Assembly: GCA_046724395.1 (NCBI GenBank)
Contig: JBKOWM010000144.1
Coordinates: 1-21,074, forward strand
Direction: 5' to 3'
Source of the DNA: DATAEU01 sp046724395
GTDB lineage: Bacteria; Actinomycetota; UBA4738; HRBIN12
DNA: 21,074 bases
In this document: positions 1 through 6,876 of the stretch, one piece after another
Numbering within the stretch: position 1 is the stretch's first letter
How the letters are laid out: every line of letters starts with the position of its first letter
The notes under the pieces: model-generated
Database searches by the model: none
What the model was told of the DNA's origin: nothing
Seen by the model: the letters and a program-made list of their open reading frames with translations, nothing else
Program-made: the position numbers and the translations under genes

Positions 1-168
1 GTGGTCGAAATGACCGTAGCGGCCGGTGAGCGCCCAACGTTCGGTGCCCTGACTGATCCCCGAGAAGACGGTGCGGATGCCCAACTGCGTCGGGGCGACG
101 TCCGGATAGCTCATCTCCCGGATCTCGATCCGCTTCGGCTCGGCGAACACGATGGCCGGCGCCTTCAT
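1..168 (-). CDS. MDR-family (zinc-type alcohol dehydrogenase-like) oxidoreductase, N-terminal 56 residues, cut by window edge
   Basis: Reading the minus strand from an ATG at 168 gives 56 open codons that run off the left edge. The ATG is preceded by a clear AAAGGAG ribosome binding site. The fragment begins MKAPAIVFAEPKRIEIRE and contains FSGISQGTERWALTGRY, the medium-chain dehydrogenase N-terminal (GroES-like) fold in its SGxSxGTE variant. The same block occurs in the full-length paralogue at 8942-9940 as CSGVSQGTERWLLTGRY, so the assignment rests on direct in-window comparison. The usual zinc-binding Cys of a GxCGTD motif is absent. It is transcribed divergently from the glycosidase-like gene at 297, with a shared operator-like element at 237-253. 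Likely role (inferred): NAD(P)-dependent oxidation or reduction of a sugar-derived alcohol or ketone in the cytosol. Substrate unknown. Confidence 0.85.
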   Translation of the reverse strand, partial: MKAPAIVFAEPKRIEIREMSYPDVAPTQLGIRTVFSGISQGTERWALTGRYGHFDH

Positions 169-236
169 CGCGCGCTCCTTTCTCGAAGCCCCCGATCCGG
201 CCGACGGGGCCGGCGAGGTGGCCGACGCCCTGCGAA

Positions 237-253
237 TGTGGGAACGATATCAT
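237..253. promoter_or_regulatory. LacI-type operator-like element, copy A
   Basis: TGTGGGAACGATATCAT lies between the divergent starts at 168 (minus) and 297 (plus). It matches copies B (9994-10010) and C (14638-14654), read on the minus strand, at all but one or two positions. The core 239-252 is a CG-centred imperfect inverted repeat, the form typical of LacI-family operators. The TATCAT at 248-253 could also serve as a -10 hexamer toward the plus gene, which would place the operator over the promoter. No convincing -35 is visible. The cognate regulator is not in the window. Confidence 0.6.
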
Positions 254-296
254 ACTGCGGGCGGCCGGCGAGCCGGCCGTCGGGGAGGCGATCCGG

Positions 297-2084
297 ATGG
301 AGTGGTACCGGCAGGTGCAGTTCGTCACGGCCGTTCCGATGCCGCGCCCGATGGCAGACGAGTTCGGGACGACGGTGAACGGGATGTGGGCGTCCCCGGA
401 GCTCGGCTCGGCCGAGGAGGTCGCCGATCTGCACGATCGCGGCCGTCGCGTGCTGTTCTCGGTGCCGCTGATCGCGCTCGTTCCCAGGGAGTACGAGCGG
501 CCGGACCGCGCGTTCCTGCTCGACGAGGTCTGTCGCGACGTCGACGGCCGGGAGTCCGAGTGCGACTGGTACTACTGGGAGACCAAGCCCGTCTACGCCG
601 CGTGCATCTACAGCGAGGTCTTCCGCAGCTCCCTCCTCGAGCGATGCAAGCACGGCGTCGATCTCGGCATGGACGTCGTGAACCTGGACGAGATCATGAC
701 GAGCATCGGCCTCATGGACCGCGATCCGGGCGGAACGGGGTTCTGCTCCCGCTGCCTCGAGCGCTTCCGCGCATCGCTTGGGCCGGAGGAACCGAGCGGG
801 CGCGCTGATGCCGCCGACGACGTCCTCCGCACGGCGCTCCTCGACGACGATGAGCTTTTCCGCCGCTACCGCGCGTTCCACGAGCGCGAGGCCTTCCGCG
901 TCACGAGCGACTTCATCGCCGAGCTCCGAACGTACGCGGACGCGGTAAACCCCGGGTTCGCGATCAGCGCGAACGTCGCGTACCTCGGGAACATGGTCGA
1001 GACGTTCGGGGCGTTGTGGGGTTGCCTATGGGGACCGCACCTCGACTTCGTCCTGATGGAGAACGACTACCGGCTCGCGCACGGAGAGCCGCACACGATC
1101 CTGCCGCGCGGGACGTTCGCGCCGTGGTATCGGCTGGGCGCGTCGTTCAAGGGGACGCCCGCGTGGATCTGTCCGAGCATCAACGTCCCCCGGCAGCTCG
1201 CCGGCGACGACCGGCACCGCTATTACGAGCTGATGTTCCTCGAGGCGTACGCGCACGGCGGGCGCTGGGGCTACTACTGGTGGCCGGGCGTCGACGCCGA
1301 AACGCGCCGGAAGGCGACCGCGCCCGACACGCTCAAGACGTCGATCGGGTTCATCGGGGCCAACCGGGAGCTGTTCGAAGATCCCGAGCCGGCGAACGAC
1401 CTCTTGGTGCTGTACCCGGACGGGCCGATCATGCGTCGGCCGGAGACGCATTTCGCGTTCGTTGCGTTGGCACAGGCGCTCGGTGAGCTTGGGTTCCAGT
1501 TCGATGTCCGGTACGTGGGCGACGGCGAGTTCAATCCGGACGACCTGGACGCGGCGACGCTGCACGGCTACCGGGCCGTGCTCGTCCCTGAGGGGCGCGA
1601 CCTCGGCGCCACCCCCACCGCCGCGCTCGAGGCGTTCGCGCGCGACGGCGGCGAGGTCATCGTGTACTCCGAGAGCCCGCTCGACCCGTCGGTCGCCCGG
1701 CGGGAGGATCCGGACGTGCTTCCCCGTTTCTGGCGCGAGTATCGCGACGAGGATCGTGAACGGATCGCTTCCGCGCTGGCCGGCTTCGAACCGTCGAGGA
1801 TCCGTACGGCGCCGGCCTCGGTGCGCACGGTTCGGTACGTCCGCGGCGATTCCCAGGTCCTGCACCTGCTGAACTACGACTACGTGCCCGATTCCGACAC
1901 CGTGACGCCGGCAAAGGACGTCTTGATCCGCGTCCCGTGGGGCGGCGGCGTCGACTCGTGCACCGAGATCCGGCCGGAGGGGACCCGCCAGCTCGTCTGG
2001 CGTTTGGACGGCGACCACCTGGTCATCGAGGTGCCGGAGATCGAGCTGTACTCGCTGGTGGTGGTCGGCAAGGACGCCGGATGA
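297..2084 (+). CDS. Putative TIM-barrel glycoside hydrolase (GHL6/beta-galactosidase-trimerisation-like)
   Basis: A 595-residue protein; the ATG at 297 follows a GGGGAGG ribosome binding site at good spacing. Residues about 1-350 look like a (beta/alpha)8 barrel, with VVNLDEIMTS (127-136) and VLMEND (252-257) as likely acidic strand-end residues, and a GFCSRCLERF block (148-157) containing a CxxC pair. The same Cys-rich block occurs in the paralogues at 6877-8949 and 11122-13134. Residues about 365-465 (LVLYPDGP, YRAVLVPEG, DGGEVIVYSES) resemble the flavodoxin/GATase-like trimerisation domain of GH42-type enzymes, followed by a C-terminal beta domain. No signal peptide is seen, so it is probably cytosolic. 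It heads a tight operon with a sugar isomerase and an RraA-type aldolase, behind operator copy A. The exact substrate and catalytic pair are not identifiable by eye; another barrel-type hydrolase is possible. Confidence 0.75.
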   Translation: MEWYRQVQFVTAVPMPRPMADEFGTTVNGMWASPELGSAEEVADLHDRGRRVLFSVPLIALVPREYERPDRAFLLDEVCRDVDGRESECDWYYWETKPVYAACIYSEVFRSSLLERCKHGVDLGMDVVNLDEIMTSIGLMDRDPGGTGFCSRCLERFRASLGPEEPSGRADAADDVLRTALLDDDELFRRYRAFHEREAFRVTSDFIAELRTYADAVNPGFAISANVAYLGNMVETFGALWGCLWGPHLDFVLMENDYRLAHGEPHTILPRGTFAPWYRLGASFKGTPAWICPSINVPRQLAGDDRHRYYELMFLEAYAHGGRWGYYWWPGVDAETRRKATAPDTLKTSIGFIGANRELFEDPEPANDLLVLYPDGPIMRRPETHFAFVALAQALGELGFQFDVRYVGDGEFNPDDLDAATLHGYRAVLVPEGRDLGATPTAALEAFARDGGEVIVYSESPLDPSVARREDPDVLPRFWREYRDEDRERIASALAGFEPSRIRTAPASVRTVRYVRGDSQVLHLLNYDYVPDSDTVTPAKDVLIRVPWGGGVDSCTEIRPEGTRQLVWRLDGDHLVIEVPEIELYSLVVVGKDAG

Positions 2085-2959
2085 GGCTCGGCGGGTACTA
2101 CTCGGCGGAGCGGGCCGACGATCTCGACGCGCTCTGTAAGCGATTCGACGAGTACGGCCTCTCGGCGATCCCGGCGCCGGCCCGCCTCGCGGAGATGCCG
2201 GAAGAGGAGTGCGTCGCATTCGGCGCCGCGGCCGCGGAGCGCGATCTCGTGATCGGTGAGGCCGGCATGTGGGACAACCTGATGTCGGTCGACCCGGCGG
2301 CGCGGACCGAACGCATCGAGCGCGTGCGCACGCTGCTGCGCAAGGCGGAGCTGATGGGGTGCCGGTGTGTGGTGTCGCTCGTCGGATCGCCTGACCCGGC
2401 CGACGCGCCGCTCGCGCCGCATCCCACGCTGCTGAGGAAGGAGGGCGCCGATGCCTTCCGCGAGATCGTCCTTCGGATCCTCGACCGCCTGGAGCTGGCG
2501 CGGACCCGGTACGCGATCGAGCCCTGGCGCACGTCGTTCTTCTTCGAACCCGAGGGTATCGCGGATTTCGTCGCGAGCGTCGATCACCCTCGGCTCGCGT
2601 TGCACCTGGACCTCGTCAACATGGTCGGCCGGCGCGACTACTTCGACACGGCCGGTCTCGCCGAACGCACTTTCGCGCTGCTGTCCGACCGGATCGTCGG
2701 CGCGCACCTGAAGGATCTCCGCTGGGACCCCGAGTACATGGCCTTGCGGTGGGACGAGGTGCTCGTCGGCGACGGCGTGATGGACTATCCCGCCTATCTG
2801 CGCGGGCTCGCGACGCTCGATCCGGACCTGCCCTGCTTCTGCGAGCACCTGCCGAACGAGGCCGCGTACGCCGAGAACTTCGCCCGCCTCCACCGCGTCG
2901 CGGCCTCGGCCGGCCTGCGGTTCCGTCCCCGCCGACCGAAGGAGGAGGCGCCCCGATGA
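2081..2959 (+). CDS. Sugar phosphate isomerase/epimerase-like TIM-barrel protein (AP endonuclease 2 superfamily)
   Basis: 292 residues. The ATG at 2081 overlaps the upstream stop as ATGA, indicating translational coupling; a longer in-frame opening upstream is a shadow of the preceding gene. The protein has the xylose-isomerase-like barrel. Four probable metal ligands sit at strand ends: E147 in AIEPW, D177 in LHLDLVN, H209 in GAHLKD and E255 in FCEHL, matching the Glu-Asp-His-Glu pattern of the family. These enzymes isomerise or epimerise ketoses and keto-sugars in the cytosol; some members act as inosose dehydratases or 3-keto-glycoside lyases, so the exact reaction is open. Its position between a putative glycosidase and an RraA-type aldolase suggests it processes the released sugar. 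Confidence 0.85.
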   Translation: MRLGGYYSAERADDLDALCKRFDEYGLSAIPAPARLAEMPEEECVAFGAAAAERDLVIGEAGMWDNLMSVDPAARTERIERVRTLLRKAELMGCRCVVSLVGSPDPADAPLAPHPTLLRKEGADAFREIVLRILDRLELARTRYAIEPWRTSFFFEPEGIADFVASVDHPRLALHLDLVNMVGRRDYFDTAGLAERTFALLSDRIVGAHLKDLRWDPEYMALRWDEVLVGDGVMDYPAYLRGLATLDPDLPCFCEHLPNEAAYAENFARLHRVAASAGLRFRPRRPKEEAPR

Positions 2960-3717
2960 CGATCGGTCCGGACACGCTACGGATCGCACGGACGGTCCGA
3001 ACTTCCGACGTGGCCGACGCCCTCGACTCGATGGGGATGCAGGAGCGCTTCCAGATGGACGCCTCGATGCGGCCGCTCTATCCGGGGATCCGGTTCGCCG
3101 GCGTCGCCCACCCGATGGCGTACGAGCGGATCGATCGCCCGATCGAGCCGATGAGCTACGACGACTTCGCCCGGCTCCAGTACGCCCCCGGCCCCGAGGG
3201 CCTGTGGAAGGAGGCGGGCCCTTGGGGAGCGCCGGACGAGGTCCTCGTGATCGACGCGAAGCGCGCGGCCGCCGGCATCCTCGGCTCGGCGAACACGCTC
3301 GAAGGCCGGATCAAGGGGACGGTCGGGTTCGTGATCGACGGGGCATGCCGCGACTCGTACGAGTGCACGATCCAGCGGACGCCCGCGTTCTGCACGGTGC
3401 GATCGCCCGCGCATCCGATGGGACGGCTGCGCGCGGCCTCCGATGGCGAGCCGATGACGTGTGCCGGCGTCGAGGTGCGAGCCGGCGATCTCGTCGTCGC
3501 GGACGACGACGGCGTGATGGTCGTGCCGCACGAAATGGCCGACGAGGCGATGGACCGCGCACGACGGATCCAGGAGGCAGACCGACCAGGACGGCAAGAG
3601 GCCTACCGCCGGCTGGGGCTGCCCCTCGACGCGACCGTCGGAGTCGGGGAGGGACCGGGCGACGTGGCAGCGGACGTCGACCGCCACCTGCGCGAGTCGG
3701 GGTTCGGAGAGGCGTGA
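2956..3717 (+). CDS. RraA/HMG-aldolase family protein (putative 4-hydroxy-4-methyl-2-oxoglutarate aldolase-like lyase)
   Basis: 253 residues. The ATG at 2956 overlaps the upstream stop (ATGA) and has a strong GGAGGAGG ribosome binding site. Family hallmarks are TSDVADALDSMG (16-27), the glycine-rich stretch GTVGFVIDGACRDSYE (121-136) with the conserved Arg132-Asp133 pair that binds substrate and divalent metal, and GDLVVADDDGVMVVP near the C-terminus. Members are class II pyruvate (oxaloacetate/HMG) aldolases, or regulators of RNase E named RraA. In a sugar-catabolic operon an aldolase or decarboxylase on a 2-keto acid is far more likely than RNase control, and this lineage may not use that inhibitor at all. 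A likely job (inferred) is retro-aldol cleavage of a keto-acid formed by the dehydratase or dehydrogenases encoded nearby. Longer than the roughly 160-residue RraA, matching the longer aldolase branch. Confidence 0.85.
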   Translation: MTIGPDTLRIARTVRTSDVADALDSMGMQERFQMDASMRPLYPGIRFAGVAHPMAYERIDRPIEPMSYDDFARLQYAPGPEGLWKEAGPWGAPDEVLVIDAKRAAAGILGSANTLEGRIKGTVGFVIDGACRDSYECTIQRTPAFCTVRSPAHPMGRLRAASDGEPMTCAGVEVRAGDLVVADDDGVMVVPHEMADEAMDRARRIQEADRPGRQEAYRRLGLPLDATVGVGEGPGDVAADVDRHLRESGFGEA

Positions 3718-3752
3718 TCGTCATCGACACGTCGGCGATCTATGCGCTCCTC
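3714..3752 (+). pseudogene. Possible N-terminal remnant of a PIN-domain (VapC-like) gene
   Basis: A GTG overlapping the stop of the RraA-like gene opens a frame reading VIVIDTSAIYALL. This is the canonical first strand of PIN-domain ribonucleases, including the catalytic Asp of the IDTSA motif. After residue 13 the similarity stops, and the frame continues antisense to the C-terminal coding part of the Gfo/Idh gene that ends at 3789. Only about 40 bp can therefore be assigned. It could be a remnant left when the convergent operon was inserted or joined here. It is short enough that chance similarity cannot be excluded. Confidence 0.4.
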
Positions 3753-3788
3753 CGGCCACGTCTGCAGCTCGCCGCCTTGCGACGCGCC

Positions 3789-4773
3789 CTACACGCGCAC
3801 GGTTTCGCCTCGGACGGCCGCCCTGAGGAGGGCGAGCGAGACCTCAAGCGCGACCAACCCGTCGTCCACGGTGACGTCGGGTTGGCGACCTCCGCGCACA
3901 CACTCGATGAAGTGCTCGGACGCCGTCCTGTAGCCGAGGTCGCGACCCTCCGCACCGATTGCCTCGGTCCGCTCGGGTCCGCCTCGCGCTGCCCAACGTC
4001 CACATGTCCGGTCCGATCAGGCACGTCGCCCCATCCGAGCCGACCACGCCACGGGATGACATTTAGATCGGTGAGGACCAGCTGATGCCGAGCGTGATCG
4101 CCGCGCCACCCTCGATGTGGAGCAGGCCGTAGAGCGAGTCGTCAAAGTCCTCGAGCTGCGGTAGCGAGCTCGTGGTCGACGCCGACACGGTTTCGACCTC
4201 GCCGAGCGCCCAGCGCGCGAGATCGATGTCGTGCGACGCGGATTCGATCGTGATGCCGGTGAGGAGGCCCGGCGTGGTGCGCCAGTTGGCGTTCGGCCGC
4301 GGCGTCGAGGGCGCCAGTCGATGGATCCACCCGCCGAAGGGGGTCCCGAGCTCGCCGCTGACGAGCTCTCGCCAGCGCCGGAAGGCAGGACGGAAGCGGT
4401 TGTTGAAGTCCACCATCGCGTGGATCCTCGCGGCGGCCACGGCCTCGACGATCGCGCGGCCGTCCTCGATCGTCGCCGCGAGCGGCTTCTCGCAGAAAAC
4501 GTCCTTGCCGGTCGACGCCGCCGCGACGACGTGCTCCCGGTGAAACGTCGGAGGGCTGCACACATAGACGACATCGACCTCGTCGAGCATGGGCGGAAGC
4601 TCGGTGAACGCCCGCGCGCCGCACGCCCCGGCGAGCTCCGCCGCACGTGTGGCCGACATGTCCATCACGGCCGACACACAGACCCCGTCGATCGTGCGGA
4701 TGTTCTCGGCGTGGACGCGTCCGATCCCGCCCGCGCCGACGATGCCCACGCGGACGTCCGCTTCTCGGGTCAT
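3789..4773 (-). pseudogene. Gfo/Idh/MocA-family dehydrogenase, reading frame broken by stop and frameshifts
   Basis: The ATG at 4773 overlaps the stop of the aldo/keto reductase (ATGA). The N-terminal half is intact: GIVGAGGIGRVHAENI (Rossmann glycine motif), CEKPLA (catalytic EKP motif), and SHDIDLARW in the substrate domain. The frame hits TAA at 4063-4065 right after ISWSSPI. Homology clearly continues: DLNVIPWRGRLG in a second frame (about 4069-4034), SDGATCLIGPDMWTLG back in the first (about 4038-3985), and TEAIGAEGRDLGYRTASEH with a normal C-terminus in the third, ending in TAG at 3789. Repaired, it would be about 328 residues, a normal length for this NAD(P)-dependent sugar dehydrogenase family. 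At least three indels are needed. Either a decaying gene or an indel-rich patch of sequence; the first stop alone leaves a 236-residue product. Confidence 0.8.
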
Positions 4774-5684
4774 GGGTCCGGCAGCAGGTCCTCGAGCCAG
4801 TCGGGAGTCTCGCGGCCGGGGACGCGGACGAACGTGGGCTCCATCTCGGGCACCAGCGAGAGCTCGGCGGCCGCGTCTTCGAAGGTGATGCCGGCTGCGC
4901 GCTTCTCCGCCTCGATCATCATCGGAACCAGCCGCACGTCCCCCGCCATCGCGAGCCCGGTCACGCTCGGACGCGAGAGCGCGAAGGCGACGGCGGCGTC
5001 GATCGTTCGCTGATCGTCGAGCGGCTCGTACCAGGTCTCGTACCGGTGAGGCTCGTCGGCCCGCCACAGGTTCCGCGCGAGCGCCTTGATGAACATCAGC
5101 CCCGCGTCCTGAGCCTGGACCTCGTCCTCGAGCGCCTCGAGGTCGCGCCGATACTCGGCCTCGATCCAGAGCCGGCGGTTGCACGGCGTGAGCACGGTGT
5201 CGAACGGGAACCGCCGGAGCGCCTCGAGGTGCGTGGCCGGCGCCTTCATGCCGTGGCCCGTGATGCCGATCGCCTTCACGAGTCCCTCGTCCTTGGCGCG
5301 CAGCGCGCCCTCCAGTGCGCCGCCGGCGCCGGTCGCCCGGCCGAGATCCTCGACGTCGCCGACCGCGTGGAGCTGGATCAGGTCCAGATGCTCGACGCGC
5401 AGGCGCTCGAGCGAACGGCGGATCGAGTCGTACGCGGCACCGGCCGCGCGATCCCCCGTCTTGCTCGCCAGGAAGATCCTTTCGCGGATCCGCTCCATCC
5501 AGGCGCCGAGACGGATCTCCGAATCGCCGTAGGCGGCGGCGGTGTCGAAGTGGTTGATCCCCGCCCCGACGGCGAGCTCGATCGACCGATCGGCCTCCTC
5601 CTGCGGGACGTCGGAAAGGGCGGCACCGCCGTAGATCAGGACGCTGCTCATGTGGCCGATCCGGCCGAGCCTCCGTTGCTCCAT
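4770..5684 (-). CDS. Aldo/keto reductase
   Basis: 304 residues. The ATG at 5684 has a GGAGGA ribosome binding site, and the gene starts 12 bp after the upstream enolase-superfamily gene. The AKR tetrad is visible: D47 and Y52 in NHFDTAAAYGDSE, K75 in FLASKTGD, and H106 in DLIQLHAVGD. KAIGITGHG and SRPSVTGLAMAG match the later barrel strands and the NADPH-binding end. It would reduce an aldehyde or ketone, or oxidise an alcohol, with NADP(H) in the cytosol. It belongs to the AKR branch often found beside Gfo/Idh dehydrogenases in sugar operons (L-fucose or L-rhamnose dehydrogenase-like and D-threo-aldose dehydrogenase-like enzymes). Its stop overlaps the start of the following Gfo/Idh gene. 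Sugar specificity is not readable from the sequence. Confidence 0.9.
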   Translation of the reverse strand: MEQRRLGRIGHMSSVLIYGGAALSDVPQEEADRSIELAVGAGINHFDTAAAYGDSEIRLGAWMERIRERIFLASKTGDRAAGAAYDSIRRSLERLRVEHLDLIQLHAVGDVEDLGRATGAGGALEGALRAKDEGLVKAIGITGHGMKAPATHLEALRRFPFDTVLTPCNRRLWIEAEYRRDLEALEDEVQAQDAGLMFIKALARNLWRADEPHRYETWYEPLDDQRTIDAAVAFALSRPSVTGLAMAGDVRLVPMMIEAEKRAAGITFEDAAAELSLVPEMEPTFVRVPGRETPDWLEDLLPDP

Positions 5685-5696
5685 CGCTGTCCTCCG

Positions 5697-6869
5697 TCAG
5701 TCGCCGAACGAGACCTCGCGTCGATGCTGCACCCTGCTCGGATCCAGGTCGATCCCGAGGCCGGTACTCGTCGGCAAGTCGAGGGCGCCGTTCACGGGTC
5801 GGAGGATCGTCGAGTGGAAGAACTGGTTCCGCTCCTGCATGTTCACGAGGTACTCGATCATCGGGACGACCTGCGGTGACTGCGATGCCGCGATGTGGAG
5901 CGGTACGGCGATCGCGTGGCCGTGCGCGACGACGGGAACGTCGTATGCCGAGCAGACCGAGCAGATGTGCCGCTGCTCGGTGACGCCGCCGGCCCAATCC
6001 GGATCCGCCTGGATGACGCCAACTCCTGCGTCGAGCAGCTGCTTGATCTGCCACCTCGTGTGCGCATGCTCCCCCGTCGCCAGGCGGATCGAGGTCTTCG
6101 CCGCGAGCCGGCGGAACACGTCGAGGCGCTCGGGAGGCACCGGCTCCTCGACCCAGTGCGGCCCGACGGGCTCGAGCCCGCGCAGCATGTCGGTCGCGTA
6201 CGCCGCGTCCCACCCCATGAACGCGTCGAACATGATCGGGTACGTCTCGCCGACGGCCTCGCGCACCGCTCGGGCCATCGCGAGGTTCCGCCGCATCCCC
6301 TCGGCCCCGGCGCCCGGCCCGTACGCGAAGAACCACTTCTGCGCCTCGAACCCCATCGCCCGGTGCTCGGCGGCGGCGGCGGCCGCACGCTCGGGCTCGA
6401 CGGAGTACCCCAGCATGCTGGCGTAGACCGGGACGCGGTCGCGCGTCGGCCCACCGAGCAGCCGGTAGACCGGCTCGCCGGCGACCCTGCCGCGGAGATC
6501 CCAGAGCGCGTTATCGATCGCGCTGATCGCGTTCACGAAGATCCCCGCGCGTCCGTGGCGATGCAGCCGCAGCATCTTGTCGTGAAGCAGCTCGATCCCG
6601 GACGGATCGGTGCCAACCAGGAGCGGCCGGAGATCGGTGCCGATCAGGAACGCCTGCCGATCGTCGATCGGACCGTACAGACCGGATGCATCCTCGTCGG
6701 TCACGATCTCGACGTACGTGGCGCGCAGGTGCGTCGGCACGTCGCCCGCGCCGGCGGTGGCGCGGACGTGATTCGGATACAGGTCGAGCGGCTCGACCGC
6801 GCGGTCGTCGAACGCCCAGGTCGGCCCCTCGCCCTCGACGCGGAACAGCCCCACGTCGACGATCTTCAC
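5697..6869 (-). CDS. Enolase-superfamily sugar-acid dehydratase, L-rhamnonate dehydratase-like
   Basis: 390 residues, GTG start at 6869, 7 bp after the upstream glycosidase-like gene; its ribosome binding site is weak (GGTGAG). It shows the mandelate racemase/muconate lactonising enzyme layout: a capping domain (1-130, with FVNAISAIDNALWDLRG), then the barrel with metal ligands D215 (IMFDAF), E241 (WVEEP) and E267 (ATGEH). QKWFFAYGPGAGAEGMRRN (177-195), DPDWAGGVTE (289-298) and AHGHAI (315-320) are characteristic of the L-rhamnonate dehydratase branch, in which a His/Asp dyad performs acid/base chemistry and the usual KxK motif is missing. The expected reaction is dehydration of a six-carbon aldonate to its 2-keto-3-deoxy acid. 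Another aldonate or uronate is equally possible. Such a product would suit the RraA-type aldolase at 2956. Confidence 0.85.
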   Translation of the reverse strand: MKIVDVGLFRVEGEGPTWAFDDRAVEPLDLYPNHVRATAGAGDVPTHLRATYVEIVTDEDASGLYGPIDDRQAFLIGTDLRPLLVGTDPSGIELLHDKMLRLHRHGRAGIFVNAISAIDNALWDLRGRVAGEPVYRLLGGPTRDRVPVYASMLGYSVEPERAAAAAAEHRAMGFEAQKWFFAYGPGAGAEGMRRNLAMARAVREAVGETYPIMFDAFMGWDAAYATDMLRGLEPVGPHWVEEPVPPERLDVFRRLAAKTSIRLATGEHAHTRWQIKQLLDAGVGVIQADPDWAGGVTEQRHICSVCSAYDVPVVAHGHAIAVPLHIAASQSPQVVPMIEYLVNMQERNQFFHSTILRPVNGALDLPTSTGLGIDLDPSRVQHRREVSFGD

Positions 6870-6876
6870 GGCGCAC

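Noticed and set aside
36..41. AACGTT near the left edge, resembling the operator core
   Set aside because: It lies within the MDR coding sequence (Glu-Arg-Trp codons) and flanks do not match the operator.
1026..2989. Long minus-strand ORFs (1026-2219, 1880-2989)
   Set aside because: Antisense to recognisable plus-strand genes, with biased Arg/Pro/Val composition and no domain motifs.
2956..3717. RNase E regulator (RraA) reading of the RraA-family gene
   Set aside because: The protein is longer than RraA and sits in a sugar-catabolic operon, which favours the aldolase branch.
4774..6336. Very long minus-strand opening that extends the Gfo/Idh frame upstream to 6336
   Set aside because: It is Arg/Gly-rich, lies in another frame of the aldo/keto reductase and enolase-superfamily genes, and the true Gfo/Idh start is the ATGA-overlapping ATG at 4773.
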